Below, piece by piece: positions 47,821-59,093 of a DNA stretch of 64,000 nucleotides (its first letter is position 1; the number at the start of each line of letters is the position of its first letter). Origin of the DNA: Pleurodeles waltl (Eukaryota > Chordata > Amphibia > Caudata > Salamandridae); NCBI RefSeq assembly GCF_031143425.1, contig NC_090444.1:1536846782-1536910781 (forward strand), written 5' to 3'. The translations under genes and the position numbers were made by a program. The notes below the pieces were generated by a model that was given only the letters and a program-made list of their open reading frames with translations, did no database searches and was not told the origin of the DNA.

Positions 47821-47955
47821 CATCATCAAAGATCTACTGTGGAGGTAATGAAGACAACTTGTATTTTGACACCACAGCGAGTGCACGGATGTGCAGTCGA
47901 GGTGATTTCTTATCTACTTAAACATCAGACTGGGAATGAAGTGTTCACTAGGAAT

Positions 47956-48141
47956 TAAGGGGGATATTCCAACTTTGGAGGAAGTGGTAATCCGTCCCAA
48001 AAGTGAGGGTAAAGTGACGGATATACCACCAGCCGTATTACAAGTCCATTATATCCTATGGAACTCGTAATACGGCTGGTGGTAAATCCGTCACATTTGG
48101 GACGGATTACCACCTCTTCCAAAGTTGGAATATCCCCCTAA
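47956..48141. mobile_element. Harbinger-type MITE with TAA target duplication
   Basis: The element is 47959-48138 (180 bp). Its ends GGGGGATATTCCAACTTTGG are perfect inverted repeats and the inversion continues inward for more than 50 bp, through ggtggtaatccgtccc blocks and the 'taatacggctggtggt' arms. TAA flanks it on both sides (47956-47958 and 48139-48141), the 3-bp TWA duplication typical of PIF/Harbinger. It can fold into one long hairpin. Confidence 0.92.
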
Positions 48142-48463
48142 GTGTTCTGTACTGGTTGGTCAAGAACAGGAGGTGGACAGGGCTGCTTCCACTGCCCTGT
48201 ATTCAGTGAGGGACATGGCAGAGCACTAAAGTCAATTTCCTGTCCGGGGAGTCAGCACAGCAGGTTTGGGTAAATAGATTGATTAATCATGGGAAAATTC
48301 ATTACATATCTGTCATGAATTAAACTCTACATCAGCGCAGCAACAAAAAATGAATGTACATAATGGGACAGTCTGCAACACCACCTCGTTCTCATAGTGA
48401 GTCAATCAATCTGAAAAAGCTTGATAGAGCTTAGGAGATGGCATAATAATGTCCTCAAAATTA
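48142..48463. other. Unassigned DNA
   Basis: Nothing recognisable. Confidence 0.45.
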
Positions 48464-49457
48464 AGGTGGTCATTATGACCTTGGCAGGCCTGCCCTGCCT
48501 TGCCTGCGGTCGCGGCCAGACCGTCAAACAGCGTGGCGGTGCAGGACCTCCAAATTATGACAACGTTGGTGAACTGGCTGCATCGCAGGCAGTTCCCCAC
48601 CTGTACCGCCAGGGCGATGGGACCGCCCGTGGTATTTTGAGTATCCTTACCTCCAGGGATTCCGTGGTGACAGCCCCGCCATGAAATCCCAGGTCAGTAT
48701 GGATACTGGCGACAGAAATACTCATTCCTGTCACCACAACAGGACTCCCCAACCCCCCTCCATGTAGGAGAACCCCACCCTCCAAAGCCATCAGAAACCA
48801 CCACCCCCAAGCAGCGATGCACCCCTCCCCCAGTCCCCGTTCTGGCCCCCCGATCCCTGTTCTGACCCCTCCATCCATGCATACACACACCACACTTACA
48901 TACATACAGGCACACTTCCACGCTCACTCATTCACACACACATGCACACACGGCCACTACCCCCCCTCACACCCCTGCATACAGGCATTCACACAAGCAC
49001 GTAGACCCTTGCACACACACACACAAACACACACAACGACTCCCCCACCCCGTCCATTCTCACACACACACACATCCATTCACGCATACAGCACTCAACA
49101 CCCCCCCTCACCTGTCGGACAATCACCTTACCTGGTGGTCGAGTGGTCGTCCGGGAGGGAACAGGGTCCATGGAGCTTGCTCCACCACCTGCGCCCCACC
49201 AACATAACACCGCCACGCCGTTTACAATGTTGTAATATGGCAGGCGGTGTTGTGGTGACGTGGCATTGGCGACGGAGCAAGCTCCACTAATCTGCCGATC
49301 TCCAGTATGGCTGCTGGTGGCTTCCCTGCCAAATAGTGGCAGAGAGCAACCAGCAGCCATAATATGGTGGTCTGAAGACCACCAACACTGGCAGCCATAT
49401 GGCGAGCGTGACTTCGGCAGTCTACAAAATAGACTGCCAAAGTCATAATGAGGGCCT
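48464..49457. mobile_element. Harbinger-like inverted-repeat element (994 bp)
   Basis: The left end AGGTGGTCATTATGACCTTGG and inverted right end AGGCCCTCATTATGACTTTGG form terminal inverted repeats of about 24 bp ending in CAG. The interior is GC-rich, non-coding and holds a CA-rich tract. The cattatga core of the ends is shared with 58732-59093 and 14679-14928. No clean target duplication is visible. Proline- and histidine-rich open frames within are products of the CA repeats. Confidence 0.78.
48885..49080. repeat. CA-rich microsatellite region
   Basis: Interrupted (CA)n runs such as 'cacacacacacacaaacaca' occur across about 195 bp inside the inverted-repeat element. Confidence 0.85.
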
Positions 49458-49584
49458 ATATGTACAGTTCTTAAACTACATACAGGCTTTCTATAAATGA
49501 GCTAAATATTTATCTCTCAATTTAGGAGAAAATCCAAAAATTCTTCATTGGGGTTTCTTTTCACCACTGACTTTATCAATGGTA
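49458..49584. other. Short unassigned spacer
   Basis: Nothing recognisable between the inverted-repeat element and the retroviral remnant. Confidence 0.4.
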
Positions 49585-49660
49585 AAGGTTAGTTAGGATA
49601 CTCACTAATGATGACTGCTAAATATTACCAACAGTTGATGTCTTTTCTCTGCTGAATCTA
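49585..49660 (+). repeat. 76-bp direct repeat, left copy
   Basis: Starts AAGGTTAGTTAGGATACTCA and is about four fifths identical to 52240-52315. It abuts the integrase reading frame at 49661. It may be a fragment of the provirus LTR. Confidence 0.75.
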
Positions 49661-50020
49661 GGACTGTCATCGCACGAGAACCTCATGGGCAGAGCAATGA
49701 GGTTGCCAGCGGTTCCTACAAATGCTCTTGTGAACATAACAGATGCTATGGTGTTGGACTACTGCAAGGGTCTGGCTGATGTGGTTCGCTCTTTCTCTCA
49801 TCAGGTGGAAGCCACCACACTGCAACCATATCAAGATCAAGGACACAAACTGAGAGCAAGTGATTGGGTTGTGATCAGAAAGCACATGAGGAAGATGTGT
49901 TTGGAGACTTGGTATTAAGGCCCTTATCAGGTAGGTTTCATCACTACCACAGATGTGAGTTGCGCTGGAGTTCCAAACTGGATCCACGCAAGCCATACCA
50001 GGAAAGTGGCATGTCCTTTG
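49661..50020 (+). pseudogene. pol: Endogenous retrovirus integrase, C-terminal end
   Basis: From 49661 the frame reads GLSSHENLMGRAMRLP (the LS..E.LMGR.MR.P motif after the integrase core), then a YCKGLADVVRS helix, then LRASDWVVIRKHMRK, the GDWV-type start of the C-terminal DNA-binding domain. A stop at 49918 breaks it; after it, in the same frame, come GPYQVGF and CAGVPNWIHASHTRKV, the usual last residues of a gamma/epsilon-type integrase. The core catalytic domain, RT, protease and gag are absent. Env sequence follows. It is a relic and cannot act. Confidence 0.85.
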
Positions 50021-50877
50021 GATAATGAAGAAGAGTTGTTGAGAGTACCAACAATGACCAGACCAACCTCAGACCTGGAAAGAGGAGAAAGAGGAACTGA
50101 GACCGGATCTGAGCAAATCGAGAGCGGTTCAGCCACTCCTGTGAGAGGTGAAGGAGAAGACGTACAGGAAAGTGAAAGTGAATCAATCTCAATTGAGGCA
50201 GCAGGCGCGTCTAGTCATAGGAGGGCTCTCCCAGAAGTAGAAGAACTTGAGAGACAAAGAGAGCAAATGACAGACCCTGAGGGGGAAGGAGTTGAGGCGG
50301 ATGACAGCCACGGTGGTCTGACTCCTCCAGAACCAGTTGCAGTTCTGTCAAGAGAAAGTCCTGCAGAGCAAGAAGAAATTACAAGTTTGATGCTGAAAAG
50401 AGCATTAACAAAAGATCCACTGAAAGGAGATAAGTGGCCAGAGTGACAAGAAAAGAGAAAGGAAGCAATTGTAGTGAACACTATTGAGAAGGAAGTAGAT
50501 GCAACAAGGAGAGAAGATCTGAGCGAAGGAGAGTTGAATGGAGATCAAAAGCTGAAAAGAAAGAGATTTGCAAGTCAAAGGCACGCTGGTCCTGAATGGG
50601 TGTATGCAACAGCAAGTGAATGGCAAAAGGAATTTTTGTCTTTTTGTTTCGATCAAGACATCCCAGGTCAATATTTTGGAATCAACTGAACTGTTGAAAC
50701 TATTTGCCAAGAGAAGTGCAAAGAAGAAAAAGATACTATTGAAAGTAACCGGAAAAGGCTTTTGATAACCTGATTTTACAAAATAACTTGATTTGACAAG
50801 CTGCTAAACCGATTTTTTGACAACCTTACCGATTTCGACAAAAGGGTCCTGGAAATAAGACTGAAAGATGTAAATAC
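50021..50877 (+). pseudogene. ERV region between integrase and env membrane segment
   Basis: The 163-codon frame starting at 49955 runs on from the integrase end into an acidic, serine- and glutamate-rich stretch (ERGERGTETGSEQ, EDVQESESESIS). In retroviruses the pol end overlaps the env start, so this is probably the env N-terminus or a lineage-specific region. Further frames at 50474-50689 and 50568-50765 (KRKRFASQRHAGPEWVYATA) continue with a stop and frameshift between them. I do not recognise a defined domain. Confidence 0.5.
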
Positions 50878-52080
50878 TTGCTGAAGAAGATTGAAAGATT
50901 TTTTTTTTTGCTGCATAGTTATTATTTTTCTCTTCTACTCTCAGATTCTTTACAGATCATGGGTAACATTAGCCAGCAGGGTAGACAGAATAGGTGCTGT
51001 AAATACTTGAGTGTTGGTTTGGCTATTGTATGCATGATGTTGTGCCTTGTATTGATTGTGGGAAGGACTGTTCTTGACAAGAGTAAAGCCAACCATACCT
51101 TAGCTTTAGAGACAACTGCCACACTCACAGAAATAGAGAAGTTTAGGTTAGATGAGAAGTATCTGCATGTAGATAATGCACAAGGAGAACTTTCTTCTAG
51201 TGTTTTCTATCGCTGATTGAGTGAGTATGTTGAGACGATGGACGCAAGAAATTATGTTTGCATGCAGATTCTATCATCAGTCGAAGAAGGAGTTACCTAC
51301 CATAGTTTGCCCATCAATTATGGGATAGGTTGTAGTCTGTTACTAACAAGATTCTATAACCAGGAGTACATCCAGTATTTCTATTCTATTACTCGTTTGT
51401 ACCTATAATTAAGTACCCAAGTAGAACAGCTCAGCAGAACACTATAGAATTAGTGAGAGGATTCTCTGAGCCTACATTAACCTATGCACAAAGAAACAAT
51501 CTGACATGCTTGCTTACACCACTAGAAATGAGCTTATTAGATCAGACAGATGACAGGAGAAAGGCTTTAAAGGAGAAGTTAGAAGAGGAGTTAGAGGAAA
51601 GAACTTTTTAGAAATGATTATGCATTTAGTGAAATAAAAACACAAGGAAGGTTAGCTTTATATGCGCAACACGTAGGAAAGCTTTGTATATATATATATG
51701 CCTAAATCTAATACTAGTACTGATACGTTGTTTGTGGGAACAAGTGAATGTAGACTTGTGTTTTTGTTTCAGAGTAAATTGACGTTCATGTTGAATGGAC
51801 AGGATCCAGCGATTTCTGGAATTTATTACATCTGTGGGCCGAATGCCTATTACCGTCTTCCAAGAGGATGGTATGGCATGTGTTACTTGGGGATAGCTTT
51901 CCCAAAGATATTTCAACTTGAGGACTTGAAAAGATGACTGAAAATGATGGAGTTACATCACATTAAAAAAAATAGAGTCTCCTAGTATAGCGGGAGATAT
52001 ATTTGGAGTGATAATTCCTTCCTTTGCTGACAAAACAGATGTCCGATTGACTCAGACTGCCACAGCTTGATGAACCATAC
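50878..52080 (+). pseudogene. env: Endogenous retrovirus env, broken
   Basis: The 112-codon frame at 50878-51216 has a hydrophobic segment (residues about 45-68, VGLAIVCMMLCLVLIVG) fitting an env leader or membrane anchor. After a stop the next frame (51217-51408) holds YVCMQILSSVEEGVTYHSLP and cysteine-containing sequence. The frame at 51698-51937 contains GIYYICGPNAYYRLPRGWYG, the conserved surface-subunit C-terminal motif of gamma/epsilon-like envelopes. A short segment near 51990-52060 weakly continues the family. Several stops and frameshifts separate these pieces, and the ectodomain and anchor of the transmembrane subunit are lost. No functional envelope is encoded. Confidence 0.72.
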
Positions 52081-52239
52081 TGAGGCAAGGTATAAGACAA
52101 TGCTATTGATTGCTATGTCCATTTGCTTTTGTCTTTAGGTACCAAGTGCTAATTTTGATAGAACTGCAGTTAGATGTTTTTCCAAATTTGCGTAGACTAA
52201 ATTGTTTTGCATGAAGCTCAAACATGCCATTCTAATCAG

Positions 52240-52315
52240 AAGGTTAGTTAGGATACTCACTGATAATGGATTCTAAATGTTAACAACAGTTGATGTTTTT
52301 ACTTTGCTTAATCTA
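52240..52315 (+). repeat. 76-bp direct repeat, right copy
   Basis: Second copy of 49585-49660 in the same orientation, after the env remnant. Confidence 0.75.
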
Positions 52316-53723
52316 AATGTATGCCAGTTCTATTGCACAGTTATTCTTGCTATTGATTTGTACTGTAACTCTAGAATGTGTAGTAATCTAAGCTTTGTTT
52401 AAACTGAGATTCTTTAGAAGGTTCGTCAACCAGTATTGTTTCTGTATGCTTATCATTTGATTTTGAGACTAATTTACGTGATATTGGCATATTTAACATA
52501 GGGAAATAAACATTCAACTTTTACATAAAGATGTGGTTATTCAGGGCCAAGGGGTCATGGTGTCTGGAAATTACTGACTTTCAAGATTATTTATATTTTT
52601 GATAGGTATCACTTTTGATTGGAATTGAACTGGGTCTTATGGTGGGAACTACTTTAAGTGCAGTCAAAAGGTCCATTAAACCTCTAACGCGTCCCCTTAT
52701 AAACTAATGATAAGAAACCAAATAAGGTCTGACGTGCTAACACTGTCTAAGGTGGTAAAATAGTGCAGCTCCAGCTCTTGAACAATTTGAGACACAAGTC
52801 AGCTCAGTACTGTAGAAAAGACCTGTTTTAAGTTAGTACTGCCACTGCTCATTTTATGAAATATAGCCTATAGAAAGAGGCCTTCCAGATGCAATACTGC
52901 TCTTTTGTACAATTTAGACCAGTTAATTTTAAAAGCTATTTGCTAGTCCTCTGTTAGGGATAACATAAAAATTGATCAGTGAAGCTTATATTGTAAATCA
53001 AGAAATACAAAAATCAATAAAAATAACAGCATTTTATATTAACTGATTAACTGCTTCCTATTGTTATATATTTGTGTTGCTGTTGAGACTACAATGCATT
53101 CCTATATGGTAAACATACTCCCCCCGGTTCACAGACGTTTAGGCTTACATAATCACAAAAAGCCAATTGCAATGTCTAAATTACATATACTTAATCAGTG
53201 GAAATTTTGAAGAGCAAAATACAGTCACATCAGTCAGGTGGCTTTTCATTCATCCAAAGTGTAGGGATAAAAGGCAGGACAAAATTGTGAGAGCATTGCT
53301 AAAGGCAGTAAGTTAGGGAGTAATCATAAATATTTTTCAGGGATTTTCCAGCCTGGAAACAAAACTTACAATAGTAAAGTCACTGTGTCTTTCCATGGCT
53401 TGAAGCAGCAGGGAACAGCCCCATACTCAATAAAGGCCTGGAAAAGGAGGTTTCTCCAAAGTGTAATGTAACACAGAAAAACCTTACACATAAGTATTCC
53501 TTCCATTTATACCCCAGGAATAAGTATGAAGGTAAAAGTCTGAGTAAAGGCCCACAGAATTTGAAGGAATAGACCAGTATGAAGAGGGGTTAGCAGATTT
53601 TCCCGAGACTGAAATATTTCACCACGGCTACTTCCATTTGCTCAGACCCCCATCTCATCTATACCCTCTCCACTTGTTTTGCCAGTCACTCACTAACATT
53701 CACAAAAGCTGATAAGAAAGTAG
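52316..53723. other. Unassigned AT-rich DNA, may include ERV 3' LTR
   Basis: If the direct repeats are LTR fragments, the 3' LTR would extend into this region. I cannot identify its end. No gene seen. Confidence 0.4.
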
Positions 53724-53892
53724 GGGCCTGATTTAGATTTCAGGGAGGGGATACTTCGTCACAACGGTGACAGATATCCTATTCGCCAAAATCGAAATAT
53801 TATAGAAAACAATGGTATTTACATTTCGGCACATAGGATATCTGTCACCACTGCGCCGGAGTAACCCCGTCACCGAGATCTAAATCACGTCC
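53724..53892. mobile_element. Palindromic MITE, CTGATTTAGAT ends
   Basis: Left end GGGCCTGATTTAGAT and inverted right end GGACGTGATTTAGAT flank a 169-bp unit. The inner arms ggtgacagatatcctat and its inverse ataggatatctgtcacc are perfect, so the unit folds into a hairpin. The target duplication is unclear. Confidence 0.85.
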
Positions 53893-55539
53893 TTATTAAC
53901 TATGCTATGATACCTTTTGCTGTTTTATGTAACTTGGGAGTTGTATAGCTCACCTTCCTGCAATTTTTGAGCAACTTTGGTTTAAGCATTCTTGATACAA
54001 ATGAAGTAATCAAAGTATACTTTCGTTGCTGAGAAACTTACAAAATTCCTTCTTAGTCATCCTACATACCTGCCGACTCTAATCACCACCCTGACCAAAT
54101 AAATGTATCTCTGCCTACTTCTTTTTTGCAATTTGTTTAAAGCACACATGAGTATGAGTTTAAAATAAAATAAACAAGATTGCGTTTTTTTTAAAAGAAT
54201 CCTTTTAACCCAAAAAAGTATTAGGCTGAGATGCCTGTGAACAATTTGCTTTTCAAGCTACTCTTTCCCAAGCTTTTGAAACAAAACCACACTTCCAACA
54301 GAATTAAAGCCATAGATCTCCCCAACAGCTCCTACTCACCACCATGCAATGAGATCAATTGCTTTATCACATCAGCTTCCCCCAAACTAATAATGCCCTT
54401 CTGGGCAGGTATTGAGAATGGTTTTTTTTCTAGTGTGACTAACCTAAGCCACATGTTAAAAAGATACTCTAAGATAATCTTTGACAAATTCTCAGTGAGC
54501 GTCAGAAGGCATTAAAGGGGCCACCTACTGTATTGAAAAATACGTTATCTTAGAACAGTCCTACATCACTAATAATCACCACCAACAGACATTCTAGAAT
54601 GTTAATTTGTTTGATGATGTCAGCTGGGGTTTTGATATTCTTTATTACACTTAAGTCATACTAGATAGAAATAATGGTCAACAATATTCTATTGATTGCA
54701 TTCTACATTTGATTTGATTTCTTACCTGATGCATTGTTTCACAAGAAGCTTCAGGGCCAATAGAAGTTTGTTCAATATATCATTAGCTAAAACAGAGAGG
54801 CTTGTCAGTTCAAGAAACAAAAGATATGCTTCAGTGCTTATTTGTAATTTGCAAGCTCATTTTAGAATAAATCATTAAGCACTCTCTTCCAAAGCTTAGA
54901 TGCATGGATTTAATTTGTCTTTCTCCCACTACTTTTCTTTCTGGAATTGATAGACTGATCAAAATGTTATCTCGAGCTTTGATATTTAATTTGTTACTCA
55001 AATGTGTCAGATAATTATCTGCTATGACACGTGAACATTTCTAAAAAAAAATTTAGGTTCTTTGGCTGTCAGTCATTTTAATTTTTTACTACTCATCACA
55101 GAATGCATCAATTTCAACAGAAATAAACAATATGGCTTACTCAATTAGGTTGCAAAGGTACATTGACTTCAGACATTTCATAATTTCTCTACCGGACATA
55201 GTAGTTGGTGATGTTGTGTATACTGGGGCCGTACGGGTTTTTACAGTTCAAACAGAAACAAATGTCCAGCATTTAATGCATGACTTTACTAAGGCAGATC
55301 ACTCTTGTCAATTACATCTTTGGCTCAGTAGAGGACGATCTGAATGCCACATGCATACAGTTGCCACTATAAAACAGAATTCGGAATAGTTTGATCCAGA
55401 AAGAATATTTAAAGACAGAAGAGGACAGGGCGTAGGAGAGAGTCATGTTGCAACCCCAGAGTATTGGTGAATGTATTATAACAGAGGGCACCATTAAACT
55501 TCTGCAATCTACCTCGTAAAAAAGATAAGCTATTTCAGT
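53893..55539. other. Unassigned AT-rich DNA
   Basis: No recognisable gene. Part may be 3' sequence of the minus-strand LINE that begins above 55540. Confidence 0.4.
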
Positions 55540-55680
55540 TGTAGGTCATGACTGCCTGTCTGCTAGCAGGAGATCAGATAGGATTTGGTAGTCCACAGTA
55601 TCCAATGGCCTATATAAATCCAAGAGTATTCGCAAGGCGGACCTCCATTTGTTGCCCATCTCAAGTAGATGATCCTTCAT
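55540..55680 (-). pseudogene. LINE reverse transcriptase fragment
   Basis: At 55548-55660 the minus strand reads MGNKWRSALRILLDLYRPLD followed by TVDYQILSDLL and a stop. This fits the LLDLSAAFDTVDHQILL motif of L2/CR1/Rex-type RT, including the catalytic aspartates of the first motif. The surrounding sequence is too decayed to extend. Confidence 0.6.
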
Positions 55681-56589
55681 AAATTGTTGTGTTGGTTTCA
55701 GTGGTTCGTGGTAGTCAGCAGTCAGTAAACTATTGAACTTGTTCTAGGAATGTGTCATTCTTGTATGTGTACGCAGTTTTTACAGTACTAACTACTAAGG
55801 CGAGTTTGATGATCCGTTGCTAATTTAGACATTTTTTCATTAACGAGACCAAAACTACCTGTTTCAGATGGTGGAGTGTCATTCGAATCTGTAAGAAAGA
55901 GTTTAGAATTGAAAATACATTGAGAGCCAAAGTCTGCATGGTATGTCTGACAACTGAGGCACACGGGTGCCTTCAGGAAACAATTTAACTTTCAATCCAC
56001 TGATTCTGCTTATAATATCAACTACATTTAAAATTAGAAATCATACAACGATATTTGTGGATCTCTTTATTACTCAAGTGCCGTTAGTGCACGCTTTATC
56101 ATGTGGATCAGATTTAATTTTGAATATTTTATAAGTGTTGAGTCTGAGTCATTCGATACACTTCAACTAAATTAGCTGATAATTAAGTTTAAATCAATCC
56201 AAAAACTGTTTTAGAATCTTGAAATCTTTGTTCATAATAGTCCCTTTTAGACTAAATCTTGTATTGTCTCCTGTCTTTTTACAGAGTGGATTATCATTAG
56301 CAGATTTTGCCTTTAGCCAGCAATATTCAAGTTGTCCACCCTTAAATTTTTCATGCACAATTCATGTGTAAATCAGTTGTTATTTTTTATTGCTCTAAGC
56401 AACTGTCTTATCCTTTACAGGTTCCACTGTATCTACTGTTGCCATCAGTTTAGAGTTAATTCAACCTGTAACCATAGCAACATTAACCAACAGAAAAGGA
56501 CAGACTGAAATTATAATATAGGGATGCTGAAATGCTTAATTTCTTGCACTTTTCATATTTCTTAACATAATATTCAGAGATTTCTAGTA

Positions 56590-56835
56590 TCAGAGAGATA
56601 ACTGCCTGCCGTGACCTTTCAGTCTCTCCAGCTTGAAAGACGCAAAGCATCGATCCAGCCAAGTGGCTGACATACATTTGATAGAAAAACAGCTGACAAC
56701 GAAATCAAGAATTCCATCAAGTGCATTACGTCTGGGGGTAATACCTAGAATATATAAAATGTTTGTAAAGTTAGAAGTAGAGGTTCTGATTTGATGTAGT
56801 ATTAGACTAAAGTCACCCCTAATGCATGTTTTCAA
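56590..56835 (-). pseudogene. Possible LINE endonuclease fragment
   Basis: The 81-codon frame contains RGDFSLILHQIRTSTSNFTN followed by ILYILGITPRRNA and DGILDFVVS, an arrangement like the GDFN, L.LLGL.Q and GHTLDLVFT boxes of a LINE endonuclease. It lies on the same strand and 5' of the RT fragment at 55540-55680, the expected order. The match is weak, so this is tentative. Confidence 0.35.
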
Positions 56836-58731
56836 TGCCAGTAGTTAAACTTATTCACAAAAGAGCCGGTAGTCTATAATGAATGGAGTATTATGATCTC
56901 GGGGGAGGTAGCAATGAACAACATCACAAATGAGAGTATCATTAAGTGAACAGCAGTATTGACATCTTCATTAGTGACCAATGTAGGCAGCAACTTTACC
57001 TTGTGTATTTACAAATTACTTAACAAATTAAGGTAGTATGAGTGCTAATCCTAGTAGTGCGCTCGGTGGAAACATAAGTTGCAGTATAGACAAATGTATA
57101 CAAGATGGATTTGACAAGGATATGCAATTTGTAGGAGGAGAAAGATGAGGCTGGTCTGTATTTTCACCAGAGGAACTGATGAATGACCACATTCTCATCT
57201 GCTTCTCTTTTTGTTTGCATGGCAGGGAAAAGGTTTAGTAACATGGGTTACCACATATCGTTTGTAAAGGTGCAGATGCTGGTTCTTTGTGCAACGACAA
57301 GTAATGTTCACTGGAAGTGTTTACATTTACTTAGAACAAAAGACCATGTCTGAAATTTTAAGGTAGAAGTGTTCCCAGTAATGTGCTTAGTCCTGACATG
57401 TCAACATTTTCCTTCTGAAATGTGTGAGAAGATTAGCTAGTACTTTTAGGATTCTCAGAATATTTCAAGTAGTTTGCTTGGTTAGCATTGGTTGGTCCCC
57501 TCACCAAAAGGCTCATATGCCTGTGCAAATGTTTTTAAACAGCGGCCATACTTATCGTGGCTATTGTGTTCAGATTTGGTCACCTGAATTTTCAAACAAA
57601 TATGCAATAATTGCATTGAGACCAGGTTTTCCCTATCTTATGCTACCCTATTTCTGTGTATTTATAAGAAATATTATACCTGGCCAGACTTGGCCAATGT
57701 ATTTAGGAACCATGTTGCCTTTTAAGTTGATAGTATTACTACATGAGCTTATTTCTCATCTACTTGCAATAACTTTAACAGTCAGTTTACAGTTCCAATT
57801 AATGACGCTTTTATTGCTTCTCTGCACATGCATCAAATGATATGTCCATGACTGGTGCTACAGTACAATCAGTTTTATAAAGCACTGGCGAAAACATCAC
57901 ACCAGATATCTCGAAAATCAGATTTTTAAAATAAAACAAAATTAAACCACAATTTTGTTTTTTGTTTAGGAACAAACCACTGAGGCTTGCAGTTGCTGCA
58001 TAGCCCAAGTGTATAATAGCGAGTGCCTAGACAAAGCATTAAACAAATAGATGAAATTTGAAAGCTGTGTTCGAATGACATTTTTCAGGTACTATAAAAT
58101 CCATAACATCTCAAGATGGCATGTACTAGTCATGGGCAATAACTTTACATTTCTGATGACAGATAAGTTTTAGTAATAATGATAAGACTCCACTGGTTAC
58201 CCTATCATATTCATCCCATGGCACAACACTGCTGAAATTACTACCCAAATTCCTATGATTTGAAAGCATGCTATCCAACCCACACCCTAGTAGCAGTCAC
58301 TTTGTTAAATCAAGACAGTGCAAATTAATTTGAACTGCGCAGCTTCCATGCAGTAGAAGCAAGCTTAATCAAGATTGTGAGATGATAACATTTTTATGAT
58401 TTTTAATTTACCTTATACCTTTCTTTTTTCTTGATTGTTCCATTTAACTTGCATTATCACTTCTTTAAAGCTGTTTTTTCAGATAGTACGTGTGCCAGCT
58501 CATAATGCTAAGTAGTGTTTATAAGACTATATTTAACCTCATATGGAGATTGCAGGCATGTTGTAATGGTTTTGTGGCCTAAGCCTTTCCCATTATGGTT
58601 CCATTCACCTCCCAGCACATCGTTAAGAAGCGTGTTGAGATCAAAATGTTATTAAGTGTGTTGACATATATTCTGGTTCCGCCTGCTGGCCCCTCAGGAA
58701 ACACACAGCAAGATTGACAACAGCTCATAAT
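56836..58731. other. Unassigned AT-rich DNA
   Basis: The 138-codon plus-strand frame at 57424-57840 is hydrophobic but has no recognisable domain. I treat it as a chance frame. Confidence 0.45.
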
Positions 58732-59093
58732 AGAGCAGGCAGCAATGCCATTGTGCATAGGGTGCACCAGCACCAGTCGAGCAAATCACTGTCTGCAAAG
58801 TGCACGGGCAGTGCAGGGGTCCCCCTGGGGCCATCAGCAACTCGTCTCCGCCAGCATTTACATAGCGGTGAAACTGCAATGGTAACGCCAGCGGAGAGAG
58901 GGGTTGTATTCCCCAGGGCAGCGGATTGGAACCGCCAGGCCGTCTGGCAGATGAAGTGTGGCGGTATTGGCAGTCTGACTGTGGCGCTTTCCCTACGGTT
59001 GTAATGTTGCAGTCGGACTGCTGCTTTGGCAACGGTCCAACCGCGACTGTGAACCTGGCAGTCTGGTTAGTGCCAGGGTCATAATGAGGTTCT
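58732..59093. mobile_element. Harbinger-like element, left end truncated
   Basis: The right end, inverted, reads AAGAACCTCATTATGACCCTGG, matching the ends of 48464-49457. The interior has the 'gtgcacgggcagtgcagggg', 'tccgccagcattta' and ggcagtctg blocks of that group. No matching left terminus is found. Confidence 0.6.

Larger units (their letters stand above)
43653..47834 (+). mobile_element. L1-like LINE with target-site duplications
   Basis: The element is 43666-47821. It is flanked by ATCAGCAAAGATC (43653-43665) and ATCATCAAAGATC (47822-47834), matching at 12 of 13 positions. It ends in a 16-17 base poly(A) tract and begins AAGGCGTGGTCC, followed by CCAAGATGGTGGCGC. It carries in order a 5' untranslated region, ORF1, ORF2 endonuclease and a 3' untranslated region. 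Most of the reverse transcriptase is deleted after about 47560, and ORF1 holds a 707-bp insertion. The structure shows genuine target-primed insertion of a copy with a preserved 5' end. Confidence 0.88.

Noticed and set aside
48817..49290. Proline/histidine/threonine-rich 157-codon frame
   Set aside because: It is a translation of the CA-rich tract within the inverted-repeat element.
57424..57840. Hydrophobic 138-codon frame as a membrane protein gene
   Set aside because: The AT-rich DNA gives many F, L and I codons; no domain, no paired exon and no conserved motif was seen.
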